NCBI GenBank assembly: GCA_021832085.1 | Contig: JAKBLM010000011.1 | Span: forward strand, 1-64,000 | DNA from: Acidobacteriota bacterium | GTDB lineage: Bacteria; Acidobacteriota; Terriglobia; Acidiferrales; UBA7541 | Direction: 5' to 3' | DNA length: 64,000 nt | Shown: in pieces, positions 55,672 through 64,000 of the stretch | Position numbering within the stretch: position 1 is the first letter of the stretch | Layout: each line of letters starts with the position of its first letter | Position numbers and translations under genes: made by a program | Notes under the pieces: model-generated | The model's input: the letters and a program-made list of their open reading frames with translations, nothing else | Database searches by the model: none | Told to the model about the DNA's origin: nothing

Positions 55672-56625
55672 TTGTCACTTCTACGCACGCGCGTGGAACT
55701 GTCGGACCTGCGCCGCATCAACTCGCGGAAGCTGCAGCCCCTCTTCGAGGAGGAGGCCCGGTGCTGGAGCGAGCAGCTGCGCTGGGATTACCGCCCTTCC
55801 ATCGAACTGATCCGCAGCTTTATCAATGCGCGCTCACTGCTTGGCTACGCCGCCTGGCAAAACGGCGAGCCGGCCGGCTACGGTTTCTACGTCCTCGAAG
55901 ATCACAAGGGGCTCATCGGCGGCCTCTTCGTTTCCTCGCGCTTTCCCCAAGTGGAAATCGCCCGTCTCTTGCTCCGGGAAATGCTCGCCGACCTTCGCCA
56001 TCTCCCGCACATCACCCGCGTCGAAGCCCAGCTGATGCCCAGTGGCACCGAAATTGACGAGGTCCTCTCTGGCGAGAATTTCCGCATCTTTCATCGCCAA
56101 TTCATGCTCCTCTCGCTCGGGAATCGGTCGGCCGAAGCTTCGAAGCCGCCCGCCTCGCTCGCGCTCGAGCCGTGGAACGACCGGCGCTTGCAGTCCTCCG
56201 CCAGGCTGATTCAGCTCGCCTACCAGGACCACATCGATGGCGAGATCAACGATCAGTACCGCAGCGAGGCCGGCGCCGCTCGCTTCTTGCGCAACATCGT
56301 TTTCCTTCGTGGCTGCGGCGAATTCCTCCCGCAGGCGTCTTTCGTGCTTGCTGCCTCGCCCCACGACGCCCCCATCGGCCTGGTGCTCAACTCGGCCGTC
56401 GCGCCCGGCATTGCTCACACGACGCAAATCTGCGTCCTACCTGGCTTCCAGGGCCACGGCCTGGGAAGAGGCATGCTCGCCGCTTCCGCCGCCGCGCTCA
56501 CGCGGATGGGCTTTACCGCGATCTCCCTCACCGTCACCTGCGCCAACCGCAATGCCGTCGCTCTCTACGAAAGCATGGGCTTCAAAACCCTCCACCGATT
56601 CTCCGCCGGTGTCTGGCAAGCCTAG
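55672..56625 (+). CDS. Two-domain GNAT-family acetyltransferase
   Basis: 317 residues from TTG 55672, or about 310 from GTG 55693. The first half (10-150) looks like a degenerate GNAT fold. The second (about 165-317) keeps the acetyl-CoA loop in VLPGFQGHGLGRGMLAASA and the C-terminal ALYESMGFKTL typical of active N-acetyltransferases. The substrate is unknown. It follows the methyltransferase on the same strand by about 110 bp. Confidence 0.82.
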   Translation: MSLLRTRVELSDLRRINSRKLQPLFEEEARCWSEQLRWDYRPSIELIRSFINARSLLGYAAWQNGEPAGYGFYVLEDHKGLIGGLFVSSRFPQVEIARLLLREMLADLRHLPHITRVEAQLMPSGTEIDEVLSGENFRIFHRQFMLLSLGNRSAEASKPPASLALEPWNDRRLQSSARLIQLAYQDHIDGEINDQYRSEAGAARFLRNIVFLRGCGEFLPQASFVLAASPHDAPIGLVLNSAVAPGIAHTTQICVLPGFQGHGLGRGMLAASAAALTRMGFTAISLTVTCANRNAVALYESMGFKTLHRFSAGVWQA

Positions 56626-56951
56626 CCAGCCGTAATTTCACACGCCGCCTCGCCGACTCATCCCGGCGCCCTTTGAGGAGGATCATTCGCCGACGCTTGG
56701 CCTCGCTTACCGGTTTTGACCGCGAAAGACTTCATCGCCCCAAACAACTTCGGGTCGAGATTATGAGGCCGCCTTGGTGCAGATAGTCAAAAACCAGTAA
56801 TCGCATCTTGCAATCCCGCTACAACGTTTCGGGAAACGGGTTGTGAGACAACCACAACAGCTATGCCTGGAAGGCGAATGCCAGCTCAAGACGGCCGGGA
56901 GCGCGGGAGTCCGAATCACACCAGACAGCATTACAAGGCGTAGCGCTTTTT
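56626..56951. other. Gene-free stretch between the GNAT gene and nrdR
   Basis: These two genes converge here. I see small inverted repeats (around CGTTTCGGGAAACG, 56825-56838, and GGTTGTGAGACAACC after it) but no T tract, no regulatory palindrome and no convincing gene. Confidence 0.5.
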
Positions 56952-57422
56952 TCAGCTGCCTTTGCGCGTCCGCTCGCTGAGCAGCCCCCGCAGTTCGCCC
57001 ATGAATTCCCGCACGTCCTTGAAATCCAGGTAGACGGACGCGAACCGCACGTAGGCAACCTTGTCCAGTTTTTTCAGGTGAGACATCAGGAGGGTACCAA
57101 TTTCACTGGTCGTACGCTCCCGGTTGGGCGATTCCAGAACGTAGCGCTCGACCTCGTCCACCAGCGCTTCCAGCTTGGCCGTCGGCACCGGCCGCTTTTC
57201 GCAAGCCTTCAGCAGCCCTTGCAACACTTTCTGCCGGTCGAACCGCTCGCGCCGGCCGTCCTTCTTCACCACCATGTAGGGAATTTCGTCGATCCGCTCG
57301 TAGGTGGTGAACCGGCGATGGCAATGATTGCATTCCCGCCGCCGCCGGATCAGTTCCCCTCCACCGCTTTCCCGGGAATCCACCACCCGATCTTCCCGCG
57401 ACGCGCAGAATGGGCATCTCAC
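56952..57422 (-). CDS. nrdR: Transcriptional repressor NrdR
   Basis: 156 residues from GTG 57422, the usual length. The N-terminal zinc ribbon starts at residue 2 (VRCPFC...[15 protein letters not shown]). The ATP-cone follows ([19 protein letters not shown], ...[30 protein letters not shown]). NrdR represses ribonucleotide reductase genes in response to dATP/ATP. No NrdR box or nrd gene was seen in this window. Its GTG overlaps the stop of the upstream membrane protein gene by 4 bp. Confidence 0.95.
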   Translation of the reverse strand: MRCPFCASREDRVVDSRESGGGELIRRRRECNHCHRRFTTYERIDEIPYMVVKKDGRRERFDRQKVLQGLLKACEKRPVPTAKLEALVDEVERYVLESPNRERTTSEIGTLLMSHLKKLDKVAYVRFASVYLDFKDVREFMGELRGLLSERTRKGS

Positions 57423-58525
57423 GGCTGCACCTTTTCGGCTCCTTCCTTCAACTCCTCCTCTTCGGCCATCTCCTCTTCCCGTTTCGATTCCGAGGCCAAC
57501 TGCCACAGTTCATGGATCGAAACTCCCTGCCGGATGAGGAGCGGAACGCCGGCCACGAGCACCGCCCCGAACGTCACCAGCCACAACACGATGGCCACCA
57601 CCGCTGCCGGGCCTTGCGAAATCCCGAAAAACACCGTGAGCGCGAAGAAGCTCGCCGCTTGCGCGCCGCCGCCTACTGCCGGCAGCTGCACCAGCCCGCC
57701 CAGCATCGTCACCCCCAGCAAAAGCATCTGGTCCGCATAGCCCAGGTGTGCCAGTTGCCCGCCAAACGCATGGCAAATCCATAGAAAGGCCAGCGCCACC
57801 ACCCCCCAGTGCGCAATCGAATATGCCGTCGCCTCGCCCAGGTCGCGCCAGGTCCGGATCGCCTGCAGCCCCTCGCTAAACCCGGCCGACATCTGCGCCA
57901 CCTTGCGCCGCCAGCCCTTCGCCTTCCGCCAGGCATGCATCCGCCGCTGCAGCAGCCCCGCGCCGTGCCAGCGGAAATAGATCAGGAAGCAGATCATCGC
58001 CACCAGCAGTCCCAGCAGCACCAGTCCGACCGAGCGCGCGGCAAGGATCGCCGAACTATGCCCGTCCACCGGCATCCGGCTCGTGGCCAGCAGCAGGCCG
58101 AGGCCGAATAGCCCGAGCGTCGCCGCCACGTCGAACACACGCTCGAGCACATAGATGCCGAACGTTCCCGAAATCGAAAGCCGGTCTTTCCGCGCGATCA
58201 GCAATGGCCGCACCGGTTCGCCCGCTCGCCCCAGCAGGAAGAGCGCGGCGAAGCCCATCAGCGTCGATTCGTAGACGTGCCAGAAGTGCGCCTTGCCAAG
58301 GTAGCGGGAAAAAGCCACCCAGCGTTGTGCCCGGATCGCGTAGCAGACGTAAATCGCCAGCGCCGCCAGCAGGATCAGCCCGATTCGGGCCTGCTGCAAC
58401 GACCGTTCCAGCGACGACCAACTGAAACCCTCCTTGGCAAAAGTGCCCCGCGAATGGTAGAGCAGAACGCCGAGCACCCCGACCGTTACCAGCAGGAGGA
58501 GTAGGTTCCTTACATTCCTTTTCAT
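57419..58525 (-). CDS. Lysylphosphatidylglycerol synthetase/flippase-type (UPF0104) membrane protein
   Basis: About 368 residues from ATG 58525; TTG 58537 is also open. Eight or so helices, with the family signature [21 protein letters not shown] near the first third and [21 protein letters not shown] near the last. This PF03706-type domain occurs in MprF and in putative lipid-carrier flippases. The C-terminus is highly acidic and short. Substrate unknown. It is translationally coupled to nrdR (GTGA overlap) for no evident reason. Confidence 0.85.
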   Translation of the reverse strand: MKRNVRNLLLLLVTVGVLGVLLYHSRGTFAKEGFSWSSLERSLQQARIGLILLAALAIYVCYAIRAQRWVAFSRYLGKAHFWHVYESTLMGFAALFLLGRAGEPVRPLLIARKDRLSISGTFGIYVLERVFDVAATLGLFGLGLLLATSRMPVDGHSSAILAARSVGLVLLGLLVAMICFLIYFRWHGAGLLQRRMHAWRKAKGWRRKVAQMSAGFSEGLQAIRTWRDLGEATAYSIAHWGVVALAFLWICHAFGGQLAHLGYADQMLLLGVTMLGGLVQLPAVGGGAQAASFFALTVFFGISQGPAAVVAIVLWLVTFGAVLVAGVPLLIRQGVSIHELWQLASESKREEEMAEEEELKEGAEKVQP

Positions 58526-58662
58526 CCGCAGCCGCAACGTAGCAGCTAGCCCGCGGAAGTGTCAAGGAAACGGGCCGATTCTCCGTTCCTGCCCACCCAC
58601 TCCCCATCGTTATCCGCCCACCACAAAACTTGCCGCTCGCATGGCACCGCCAGTAAGATGAG

Positions 58663-58694
58663 GGAACTTTCCCTGGCCGCTCTGCGTTCCTAAT
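58663..58694 (+). promoter_or_regulatory. Candidate ECF-type promoter of the sigma factor operon
   Basis: GGAACTT at 58663-58669 is a textbook ECF -35. After 16 bp GTTCCTAAT (58686-58694) could serve as the -10. It lies about 40 bp before the sigma gene and could give autoregulation. Only one copy is seen in the window. Confidence 0.45.
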
Positions 58695-58733
58695 AGGTGA
58701 GGACGAAAGTGCGACCCGAGAGGCTGAGCCGGC

Positions 58734-59303
58734 TTGGAATCCGATACGCAACTGGTGGCCCTTTGCCTGAGCGGAGACCAATCAGCCTGGGAGGAACTTC
58801 TTCACCGTCATTCCACCCGGCTCTATCAGTTCTTCTATCGCTTCACCGGCAATCGCCAGGAGACCGAGGATTTGACCCAAGACGTCTTCCTCCGCGTCTA
58901 CCAGACGCTCTCCAGCTATCGCCCCGCCGAGGGCAGCTTCAAAACCTGGGTCACCAGCGTCGGCCGCAACCTGCTGATCGACCACTATCGCCGGAGCCGC
59001 CACGACCGCCAGACCAGCTCCCTCGACGACGAAACCTCCGGCGTCGGCGAGCGGCCCTCTCCACGGCCCGACCCCGAGCGCACCGCTCGCCGGAGCGAGC
59101 TTGGGCGCCAGGTCGAGCGGGCGCTTCTCGAGCTCCGGCCGGAATTGCGCGAAGCCGTCGTCCTGCGCGATTTGCAGGAACTCGAATATCGCGAAATCCA
59201 GCGGATTCTCGGCGTGCCAGAAGGCACTGTAAAATCCCGGATCAATCGCGGCAGAATTGAACTGGCGAAGGCTTTGGAACGTATGGGATTAGTAAGGGAA
59301 TAA
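58734..59303 (+). CDS. ECF RNA polymerase sigma factor (RpoE-like)
   Basis: 189 residues from TTG 58734. Region 2 is seen in QSAWEELLHRHSTRLYQFFY and EDLTQDVFLRVYQTL. Region 4 is LLELRPELREAVVLRDLQEL with the helix-turn-helix LEYREIQRILGVPEGTVKSR. The linker (95-120) is Pro/Glu-rich. It should direct polymerase to envelope-stress promoters. The anti-sigma gene follows 3 bp later. Confidence 0.92.
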   Translation: MESDTQLVALCLSGDQSAWEELLHRHSTRLYQFFYRFTGNRQETEDLTQDVFLRVYQTLSSYRPAEGSFKTWVTSVGRNLLIDHYRRSRHDRQTSSLDDETSGVGERPSPRPDPERTARRSELGRQVERALLELRPELREAVVLRDLQELEYREIQRILGVPEGTVKSRINRGRIELAKALERMGLVRE

Positions 59304-59306
59304 ACA

Positions 59307-59942
59307 ATGGCTTGGACCTGCGAACAAACCGAGGACCGGCTGCTCGACGCGCTCGATGGAAATCTCGATTCCGCCGAGCGCGCCCTGCTGGATGCCCACC
59401 TGGCCGATTGCGCCAAGTGCCGCCAGCTCGCCGTGGGCGTTCGCCAAACCGTCGAAGCCCTCCACCACCTGCCTCCCGTTGAGCCCGCTCCCTGGCTGGT
59501 CCCCAAAATCATCGAAAGGACCAGCGGCATCAGGCCCGTGCACCGTTTCCGCTGGTTTGGCTGGCTCGATTCGCTGGCCCAGCCGCGCTTTGCCCTGGGC
59601 GTTGTCGCCGTACTCGTCTCGCTCTCCATCCTCCTCCGCGCTCTCAGCGGCGGAGCGCCATCCTCACTGGCGGCCTTGAATCCGCTCCAGCTTTACCGCC
59701 AGGTCGACCGCCGTGCCCACCTGGTCTATGCTCGCAGCGTCAAGTTCATCAGCGACCTGCGCGTGGTTTACGAAATCCAGTCTCGCTTCCAACCGGAACC
59801 TGCCGGTGAACCGGCCCAATCGCCGGAAAAGAAAAGCACCGACCAGCTCGAGCAGCTCTTCTACAACCGCGTGGAAAGCCGGCTCCGCCCGGTCGCAAAC
59901 CCTGTCCTCGGAGACAAGCATGAAATGCGCTATCCATCCTGA
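59307..59942 (+). CDS. Zinc-finger anti-sigma factor
   Basis: 211 residues. The N-terminal anti-sigma zinc finger has Cys5 and H-x3-C-x2-C (HLADCAKC, about 31-38). A membrane helix lies at about 97-112 (FALGVVAVLVSLSILLRAL). The rest, about 95 residues, is on the far side. It would hold the ECF factor at the membrane until a signal arrives. It overlaps the next gene by 23 bp. Confidence 0.87.
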   Translation: MAWTCEQTEDRLLDALDGNLDSAERALLDAHLADCAKCRQLAVGVRQTVEALHHLPPVEPAPWLVPKIIERTSGIRPVHRFRWFGWLDSLAQPRFALGVVAVLVSLSILLRALSGGAPSSLAALNPLQLYRQVDRRAHLVYARSVKFISDLRVVYEIQSRFQPEPAGEPAQSPEKKSTDQLEQLFYNRVESRLRPVANPVLGDKHEMRYPS

Positions 59943-60684
59943 TCGGGACGCCACCGGCTATTGCCGTACCTGTGGTAAACCGTTGTGCACGGAATGCACT
60001 CGGAACGTCCGCGGCGCGCTCTACTGCGAAGGGTGCCTCGCCGAGCGCCTCGCGGCCGCCGGCCCGGTCTCGACCCCTGCGCATGCTGCCGCCCCGAATC
60101 CGGGTGTGGCGGCCGTGCTGGGCTTCATTCCAGGGCTGGGAGCCATCTATAACGGGGAATACGTCAAGGGCCTGATCCACATCGCCATCTTTGCCGGCAT
60201 CATCGCCGTCATGAACGCCCAGACGAACGACAGCTTGCAAGTCTTTTTCGCACTCGGCTTGGCCTGTTTCTACCTCTATATGCCGATTGAGGCCTATCGC
60301 ACCGCGAAGATGAAGCAAGCTGCCGCCTTTTACGGTGGCTACGCGCCTCCTCAGGCCGGCGCGCCAGGTCCCGGTGCCGCCGCGCCCATCCCCGATGCCG
60401 CTTCGGCCGCCTCTTTCTCCGGTCCGTCGGCGGCGCCATTCTCCGCCGCTCCTGTTGTTCCTGGTGCCCCGATGGCAACTCCGCAAGTCAGGCAGGGGGC
60501 GTCGCACAACCCGATGGCCGGCGCGATCGTGCTGATCGTGATCGGCGTGCTGGTTCTCCTGGCCAATCTCGGTTTGCTCTCGGGCAATTGGCTTGGGCGC
60601 TGGTGGCCACTCATCCTGATTGGGCTCGGAATCTGGCTCTTTTGGAAACGGAACTATGAGCGGGGAAGGACTCCACAACGATGA
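59920..60684 (+). CDS. B-box zinc-finger/LiaF-type membrane protein
   Basis: 254 residues from ATG 59920, with GGAG upstream, starting inside the anti-sigma gene. An N-terminal B-box-like zinc finger holds CAIH...CRTCGKPLCTECTR...CEGC. Two helix groups follow (AAVLGFIPGLGAIYNGEYVKG, a TM2-like pattern), then an Ala/Pro-rich linker (115-190) and a LiaF/DUF5668-type end (VLIVIGVLVLLANLGLL). Such proteins are common partners of acidobacterial ECF systems. Function not known. Confidence 0.8.
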   Translation: MKCAIHPDRDATGYCRTCGKPLCTECTRNVRGALYCEGCLAERLAAAGPVSTPAHAAAPNPGVAAVLGFIPGLGAIYNGEYVKGLIHIAIFAGIIAVMNAQTNDSLQVFFALGLACFYLYMPIEAYRTAKMKQAAAFYGGYAPPQAGAPGPGAAAPIPDAASAASFSGPSAAPFSAAPVVPGAPMATPQVRQGASHNPMAGAIVLIVIGVLVLLANLGLLSGNWLGRWWPLILIGLGIWLFWKRNYERGRTPQR

Positions 60685-60890
60685 GTTCCTGGCGCAATTG
60701 CAACTGTCAGCAATGCCGGATCCGCGGCCTGATGGGCCCCGCTCTGCTGATTACGATCGGCGTCCTGTTCCTGATCGGCGAATACAGCGCCTATTCCTTC
60801 GGCCAGCTCGCGCCGATAATCCTGATCGTCATCGGCGTCATCTTGGTCGCCAAGGCACTTGCTTCGAGCGAGGGCCACGTCGGTCCGTGA
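60681..60890 (+). CDS. Small DUF5668/LiaI-like membrane protein
   Basis: 69 residues, starting on the ATGA overlap with the previous gene. An N-terminal Cys patch (CNCQQCRIRG) precedes two helices (PALLITIGVLFLIG; APIILIVIGVILVAKAL) matching the LiaI-LiaF-like membrane module. It is 7 bp before the DUF4097 gene and is the smallest member of the operon. Confidence 0.78.
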   Translation: MSSWRNCNCQQCRIRGLMGPALLITIGVLFLIGEYSAYSFGQLAPIILIVIGVILVAKALASSEGHVGP

Positions 60891-60897
60891 GCAACCT

Positions 60898-62310
60898 ATG
60901 ACACCCCCCTACGCTCGTCGGCGGAGCTCGATCTTCGGCGGCCTGCTGCTGATCCTGGTCGGCTTTCTGTTCCTGATCCACAACCTGGCGCCCGGCCTGC
61001 TCCATCTCGGCCACGTCGTCCGCTATTGGCCCGTACTGCTGATCCTCTGGGGTCTCGCGCGGCTCTGGGACTATTCCGCCGCCCGCCGCTCCGGCCAGTC
61101 CGCCCCGCGGACAGTCAGCGGGACCGACCTGCTCCTGATCCTGCTCGTGCTGGTCGGCGTCGCCGCGCTGGTGGCCTACGACCGCATTCACCACAACATG
61201 GACTGGCAGCGCGGGTTCAACCTCTTCACCAATTCCTACTCGTTCACCACCACCTTGCCCACCGAGCCGGTCGAGCCTTCGATGCGCATCAAGCTCTCGA
61301 CCCCGCGCGGCGATATCAACGTGCATCCGCAGTCGTCGTCCGGCTTGAGCGTCGTCGTCACCAAGACCGTCCACGCCCCTAGCCGCAACGAAGCCCAGAA
61401 GATCGCCGATGCCACCACCGTCTCCGTCCAGCGCTCCGCCGCCGGCGTCGAGATCAATCCTCGGATTCGCGAAGGCGGCAGCGAAGCGGTCAGCTACGAT
61501 GCCAGCGTCTTTCCCAAGACGTCCCTGCTCGCCTCCACCGGTCACGGCGAGGTCCACGTCACCGGCATCCAGGGCGAAATCTCGCTCGACGCCGCCGGCC
61601 ATGTCGACGTCTCCCAGACCGGATCGAACGCCACCGTCAACCTCCGTCGCGGCGATGCTCACATTCACGGGATCGACGGCAATGTCACCGTCAACGGCCG
61701 CGGCGAGCAGCTCGACATCGGCGAAATCCGCGGCCGCGTCTCAATTAACGGCGAATTCTACGGTCCTATACGCGTTCTCAGGGCCGACAAGGGTGTCTCC
61801 TTCAATTCCCGCCGTACCTCCCTCGCCGTCAGCGCTCCGCTCGGCCGTCTCGACATGGATTCCAGCCGCCTGGTCCTTTCCGACACCCCTGGCAACGTCT
61901 CGCTCGAAACTCGCGAAAAGGATATTCACTTCGAAAATGTCCAGGGTGCGGTCCAGATCTTCAACCGCAACGGCACCGTCGAGGTCCGCTACAGCCTGCC
62001 GCCTCGCCACAATATCGACATCACCAACCACGCCGGCAATATCAACCTTGTCCTCCCGAGCGGCTCGGCTTTCTCCATCACCGCCGTGGCCCGCTCGGGC
62101 GAAATTTCCAGCGATTTCCGCGCCCCTTCGCTCAAGGTCGTAAACCAGTCCTCGAGCTCCGTCCTCAACGGCACCCTCGGCTCCGGCGGCCCGAAAATCT
62201 CCCTTAACACCACCTACGGCACCATCCACATCCGACGTGCCCCGCCCGCACCGCCCGTCCCGCCGCCTCCGCCCCCGTCCCCCAAGCCCGCCACCGGCAT
62301 CCGCAACTGA
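60898..62310 (+). CDS. LiaF-TM/DUF4097 adhesin-like protein
   Basis: 470 residues from ATG 60898. The N-terminus repeats the LiaF-type module (IFGGLLLILVGFLFLIHN; VLLILWGLARLWDYS) and a third helix at about 77-97. From about 125 comes a long right-handed beta domain of the DUF4097 type (MRIKLSTPRGDINVHPQSS, GHVDVSQTGSNATVNLRRGD, ITNHAGNINLVLPSGS). It ends with a Pro-rich tail. It is the last gene of the ECF operon. Related proteins are thought to monitor or mark envelope damage, but the exact job is unknown. Confidence 0.85.
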   Translation: MTPPYARRRSSIFGGLLLILVGFLFLIHNLAPGLLHLGHVVRYWPVLLILWGLARLWDYSAARRSGQSAPRTVSGTDLLLILLVLVGVAALVAYDRIHHNMDWQRGFNLFTNSYSFTTTLPTEPVEPSMRIKLSTPRGDINVHPQSSSGLSVVVTKTVHAPSRNEAQKIADATTVSVQRSAAGVEINPRIREGGSEAVSYDASVFPKTSLLASTGHGEVHVTGIQGEISLDAAGHVDVSQTGSNATVNLRRGDAHIHGIDGNVTVNGRGEQLDIGEIRGRVSINGEFYGPIRVLRADKGVSFNSRRTSLAVSAPLGRLDMDSSRLVLSDTPGNVSLETREKDIHFENVQGAVQIFNRNGTVEVRYSLPPRHNIDITNHAGNINLVLPSGSAFSITAVARSGEISSDFRAPSLKVVNQSSSSVLNGTLGSGGPKISLNTTYGTIHIRRAPPAPPVPPPPPPSPKPATGIRN

Positions 62311-62398
62311 CCACGACGCCCCATACCCGTAGACTTTCTCCTTGGTCCAGCACTTTGGTGTGAATTCGGCAGGAAGATCGCCAGATAACTCATGTGGC

Positions 62399-62416
62399 GC
62401 CACCCTTTAGGGTGGC
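62399..62416. repeat. REP-like palindrome, copy 2
   Basis: GCCACCCTTTAGGGTGGC is a perfect 7-bp stem with TTTA loop, between two converging genes. It may act as a two-way transcription stop. Copy 1 lies at 53351-53368. Confidence 0.62.
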
Positions 62417-62472
62417 AGAGTGTCGACCCGCGAGAAAAATCCGCGGAGGCCCGCACGGCGGCCGGTTTCCCT

Positions 62473-64000
62473 CTACAGCTCCAGCACCCCGCTCACAATC
62501 CCGTCCTCCATCCGGTCTTCGAGCGTGAAGCCGAGCCGCTGGCACAGCGCCCGCATCTCGAAATTCTCGGGCAGAATGTTCGCGATCACCTTTTTCAACC
62601 GCTCGGCGCGCGCCACTTCGATGTCCCGCCGCACCAGTTCCGTCCCCAGCCCGCGGTGCTGGAATTCGTCGAGAATCACCACCGCCAGCTCGCCCGCGTT
62701 GGTGCCGTGAATCTTTGTCAGCCGCACGACGCCCAGAATCTGCCGTTCCCCGCTCGCTGGATCGCGCCGCTCGGCCACCAGCGCGATTTCCCGGTCGTAA
62801 TCGATGAAGCAGATGCGCGTCAGCCGCTCGTGCGCGGTGCGCGTGCTCAGCTTCATCGGCTGGAAGTAGCGCAGATACACGCTCCGCTCCGAAAGCTTCT
62901 CGTGAAATTTGGTGATCAGCGGCTCGTCTTCGGGCCGGATCGGGCGAATCGTCACCGGCTCGCCGTCCTTCATCTTCCACTCACTCACATACTGCGCCGG
63001 GTACGGCCGGACCGCCGGTCGCGGCAGCTGGTCTTCCGCCGTGTCGCGTTCGTGCAGCACCACCCGCGCGTCGAGTGCCAGCAACTGCGTCGGCGAAGCG
63101 AGCAGTGGGTTGATGTCGATTTCCTTGATCCACGGCTGCTCGACCACCAACAGGCTGAAATGCACCAGCAGGTTTTCGAGCCCGGCCAGGTCCACCGGCG
63201 GACGCCCGCGCACACCCTGGAGCGCGATGTAGATCCGCGTCTGCTCCATCATGCGCCGTGCCAGCGTGGTGTTGAGCGGCGGCAGCGCCAGCGCGCTGTC
63301 CTTCGCCACCTCGACCAACTGTCCTCCGGCCCCGAAGAGCAGCACCGGCCCGAACTGCGCGTCGATTGAGCTGCCGATGATCAGCTCGTAGCCGTCGAGC
63401 TTCGCCATCGGCTGCACCGTCACGCCCAGAAAATGTCCCAGCCCCTTCTTTTCCTCCACCAGCCGCCGGATTTCGTCAAAGGCGATGCGCACCTGCTCGG
63501 CACTTTTCAGGTTCAGCTGCACGCCGCCCACGTCAGTCTTGTGCGTGATCGTTTCCGAGTAGAGCTTCACGGCCACCGGGTAGCCGATTTCTCCGGCCAG
63601 CCTGGCCGCCTCGCGCCCGCTCTCCGCGATCTCTGTCCTCACCGAGGGAATGCCGTATGCCGCCAGCAGCTGCTTCGATTCGTATTCGGTGAGCAGCGTC
63701 CGTCCGGCACCGCGCACTCCGTTCACGATGCTCTCTGCCCGTGCGCGGTCGAGCGGCTCTTCCCGCCGCAGCGAAGGCGTTTCGTACAGCGCCTTCAGGT
63801 TGTACGCATAGCGCCACATGTAGTTGAACGCCTTCACCGCCGTGTCGGGAAATGGAAACGTCGGAATGCCGGCCCGGTTCAGGATCTCCTCGCCGCCCGC
63901 CACGTCAGCGCCGCCCATCCAGCTCGCCAACAGCGGCTTCCCCGTCGAGCTGGCGAATGGCCGCAGCTGCTCGGCGATCTGCGTCGGGTTCGTCATCCCC
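62473..64000 (-). CDS. PatZ-type acyl-CoA synthetase/protein acetyltransferase, N-terminus cut by window end
   Basis: At least 509 residues; the frame is open to the right edge, so the start is outside. The visible part begins in a succinyl-CoA ligase-like region (PLLASWMGGADVAGGEEIL). An ATP-grasp_5 domain follows at about 95-320 (YESKQLLAAYGIPSVRTE, YPVAVKLYSETITHKTDVGG, IKEIDINPLLA). A GNAT domain ends the protein (VTIRPIRPEDEPLI, VVILDEFQHRGLGTELVRR). This order matches PatZ/Pat-type lysine acetyltransferases of about 900 residues, which regulate acetyl-CoA synthetase. The window thus lacks the CoA-binding N-terminus. Confidence 0.9.
   Translation of the reverse strand, partial: GMTNPTQIAEQLRPFASSTGKPLLASWMGGADVAGGEEILNRAGIPTFPFPDTAVKAFNYMWRYAYNLKALYETPSLRREEPLDRARAESIVNGVRGAGRTLLTEYESKQLLAAYGIPSVRTEIAESGREAARLAGEIGYPVAVKLYSETITHKTDVGGVQLNLKSAEQVRIAFDEIRRLVEEKKGLGHFLGVTVQPMAKLDGYELIIGSSIDAQFGPVLLFGAGGQLVEVAKDSALALPPLNTTLARRMMEQTRIYIALQGVRGRPPVDLAGLENLLVHFSLLVVEQPWIKEIDINPLLASPTQLLALDARVVLHERDTAEDQLPRPAVRPYPAQYVSEWKMKDGEPVTIRPIRPEDEPLITKFHEKLSERSVYLRYFQPMKLSTRTAHERLTRICFIDYDREIALVAERRDPASGERQILGVVRLTKIHGTNAGELAVVILDEFQHRGLGTELVRRDIEVARAERLKKVIANILPENFEMRALCQRLGFTLEDRMEDGIVSGVLEL

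Overview
This 64 kb, GC-rich window looks like chromosomal DNA of an acidobacterium. The inference rests on a Gram-negative lipid A set (lpxD, an LpxL-type acyltransferase), a long hopanoid operon, a giant SBBP-repeat surface protein, a LiaF/DUF4097-type envelope-stress module, and many outer-membrane barrels. It is an inference from gene content; no rRNA or marker gene is present.

Layout. 0.1-1.3 kb: a decayed tyrosine-recombinase integrase abutting the 3' end of a tRNA-Lys(UUU) gene, probably the edge of an integrated element. 1.6-28.2 kb: an accessory block with an outer-membrane barrel protein, a TVP38-type membrane protein, a pentameric-channel-like protein, a SulP anion transporter, three cytoplasmic-looking sulfatases with a radical SAM sulfatase maturase, DUF202 and ZIP-like membrane proteins, a TolC-type protein, an orphan secreted protein, a PLP trans-sulfuration enzyme, a PEGA/OmpA protein, and a two-component system (sensor kinase with a periplasmic substrate-binding-like domain, a NarL-type regulator and a receiver-only protein). 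28.3-35.2 kb: an outer-membrane barrel, the SBBP protein, a short ribosome hibernation factor, DUF72 and a Cys-rich zinc-ribbon protein. 35.3-45.7 kb: the hopanoid operon shc-hpnH-hpnA-hpnG-two MDR dehydrogenases-hpnC-hpnD-hpnE, all on the minus strand. 46.0-48.6 kb: a MobB-like P-loop protein, lpxD and an LpxL-type gene. 48.9-56.6 kb: an ArnT-like glycosyltransferase, an S2P/CBS protease, an FAD oxidoreductase with a NapH-like ferredoxin membrane protein, a methyltransferase and a GNAT protein. 57-58.5 kb: nrdR and a flippase-like membrane protein. 58.7-62.3 kb: an ECF sigma/anti-sigma/LiaF-DUF4097 operon. Right edge: a PatZ-type acyl-CoA synthetase/acetyltransferase, cut by the window end.

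Main discovery. Ten copies of a 16-bp palindrome, CTGTCA-N4-TGACAG, lie in intergenic DNA between 2.6 and 27.7 kb, and I saw none in the other half of the window. In nearly every case a CTAnnnT (-10-like) box follows at a fixed 22-23 bp, in the direction of the next gene. This puts the palindrome near -43, where a class II activator binds. The sites precede the barrel protein, the TVP38/channel/SulP operon, two sulfatase units, the DUF202 gene, tolC, the orphan secreted gene, the PEGA/OmpA gene, the sensor kinase-regulator operon itself and the receiver-only gene. I infer a single regulon for sulfate-ester or sulfur/anion handling, probably controlled (and autoregulated) by the NarL-type regulator at 26.9 kb. 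The regulator-to-site link is not proven by sequence alone.

The hopanoid operon holds the full HpnCDE route to squalene, squalene-hopene cyclase, and HpnH/HpnG for the C35 side chain. Two zinc dehydrogenases sit between hpnG and hpnC and are candidates for later side-chain steps.
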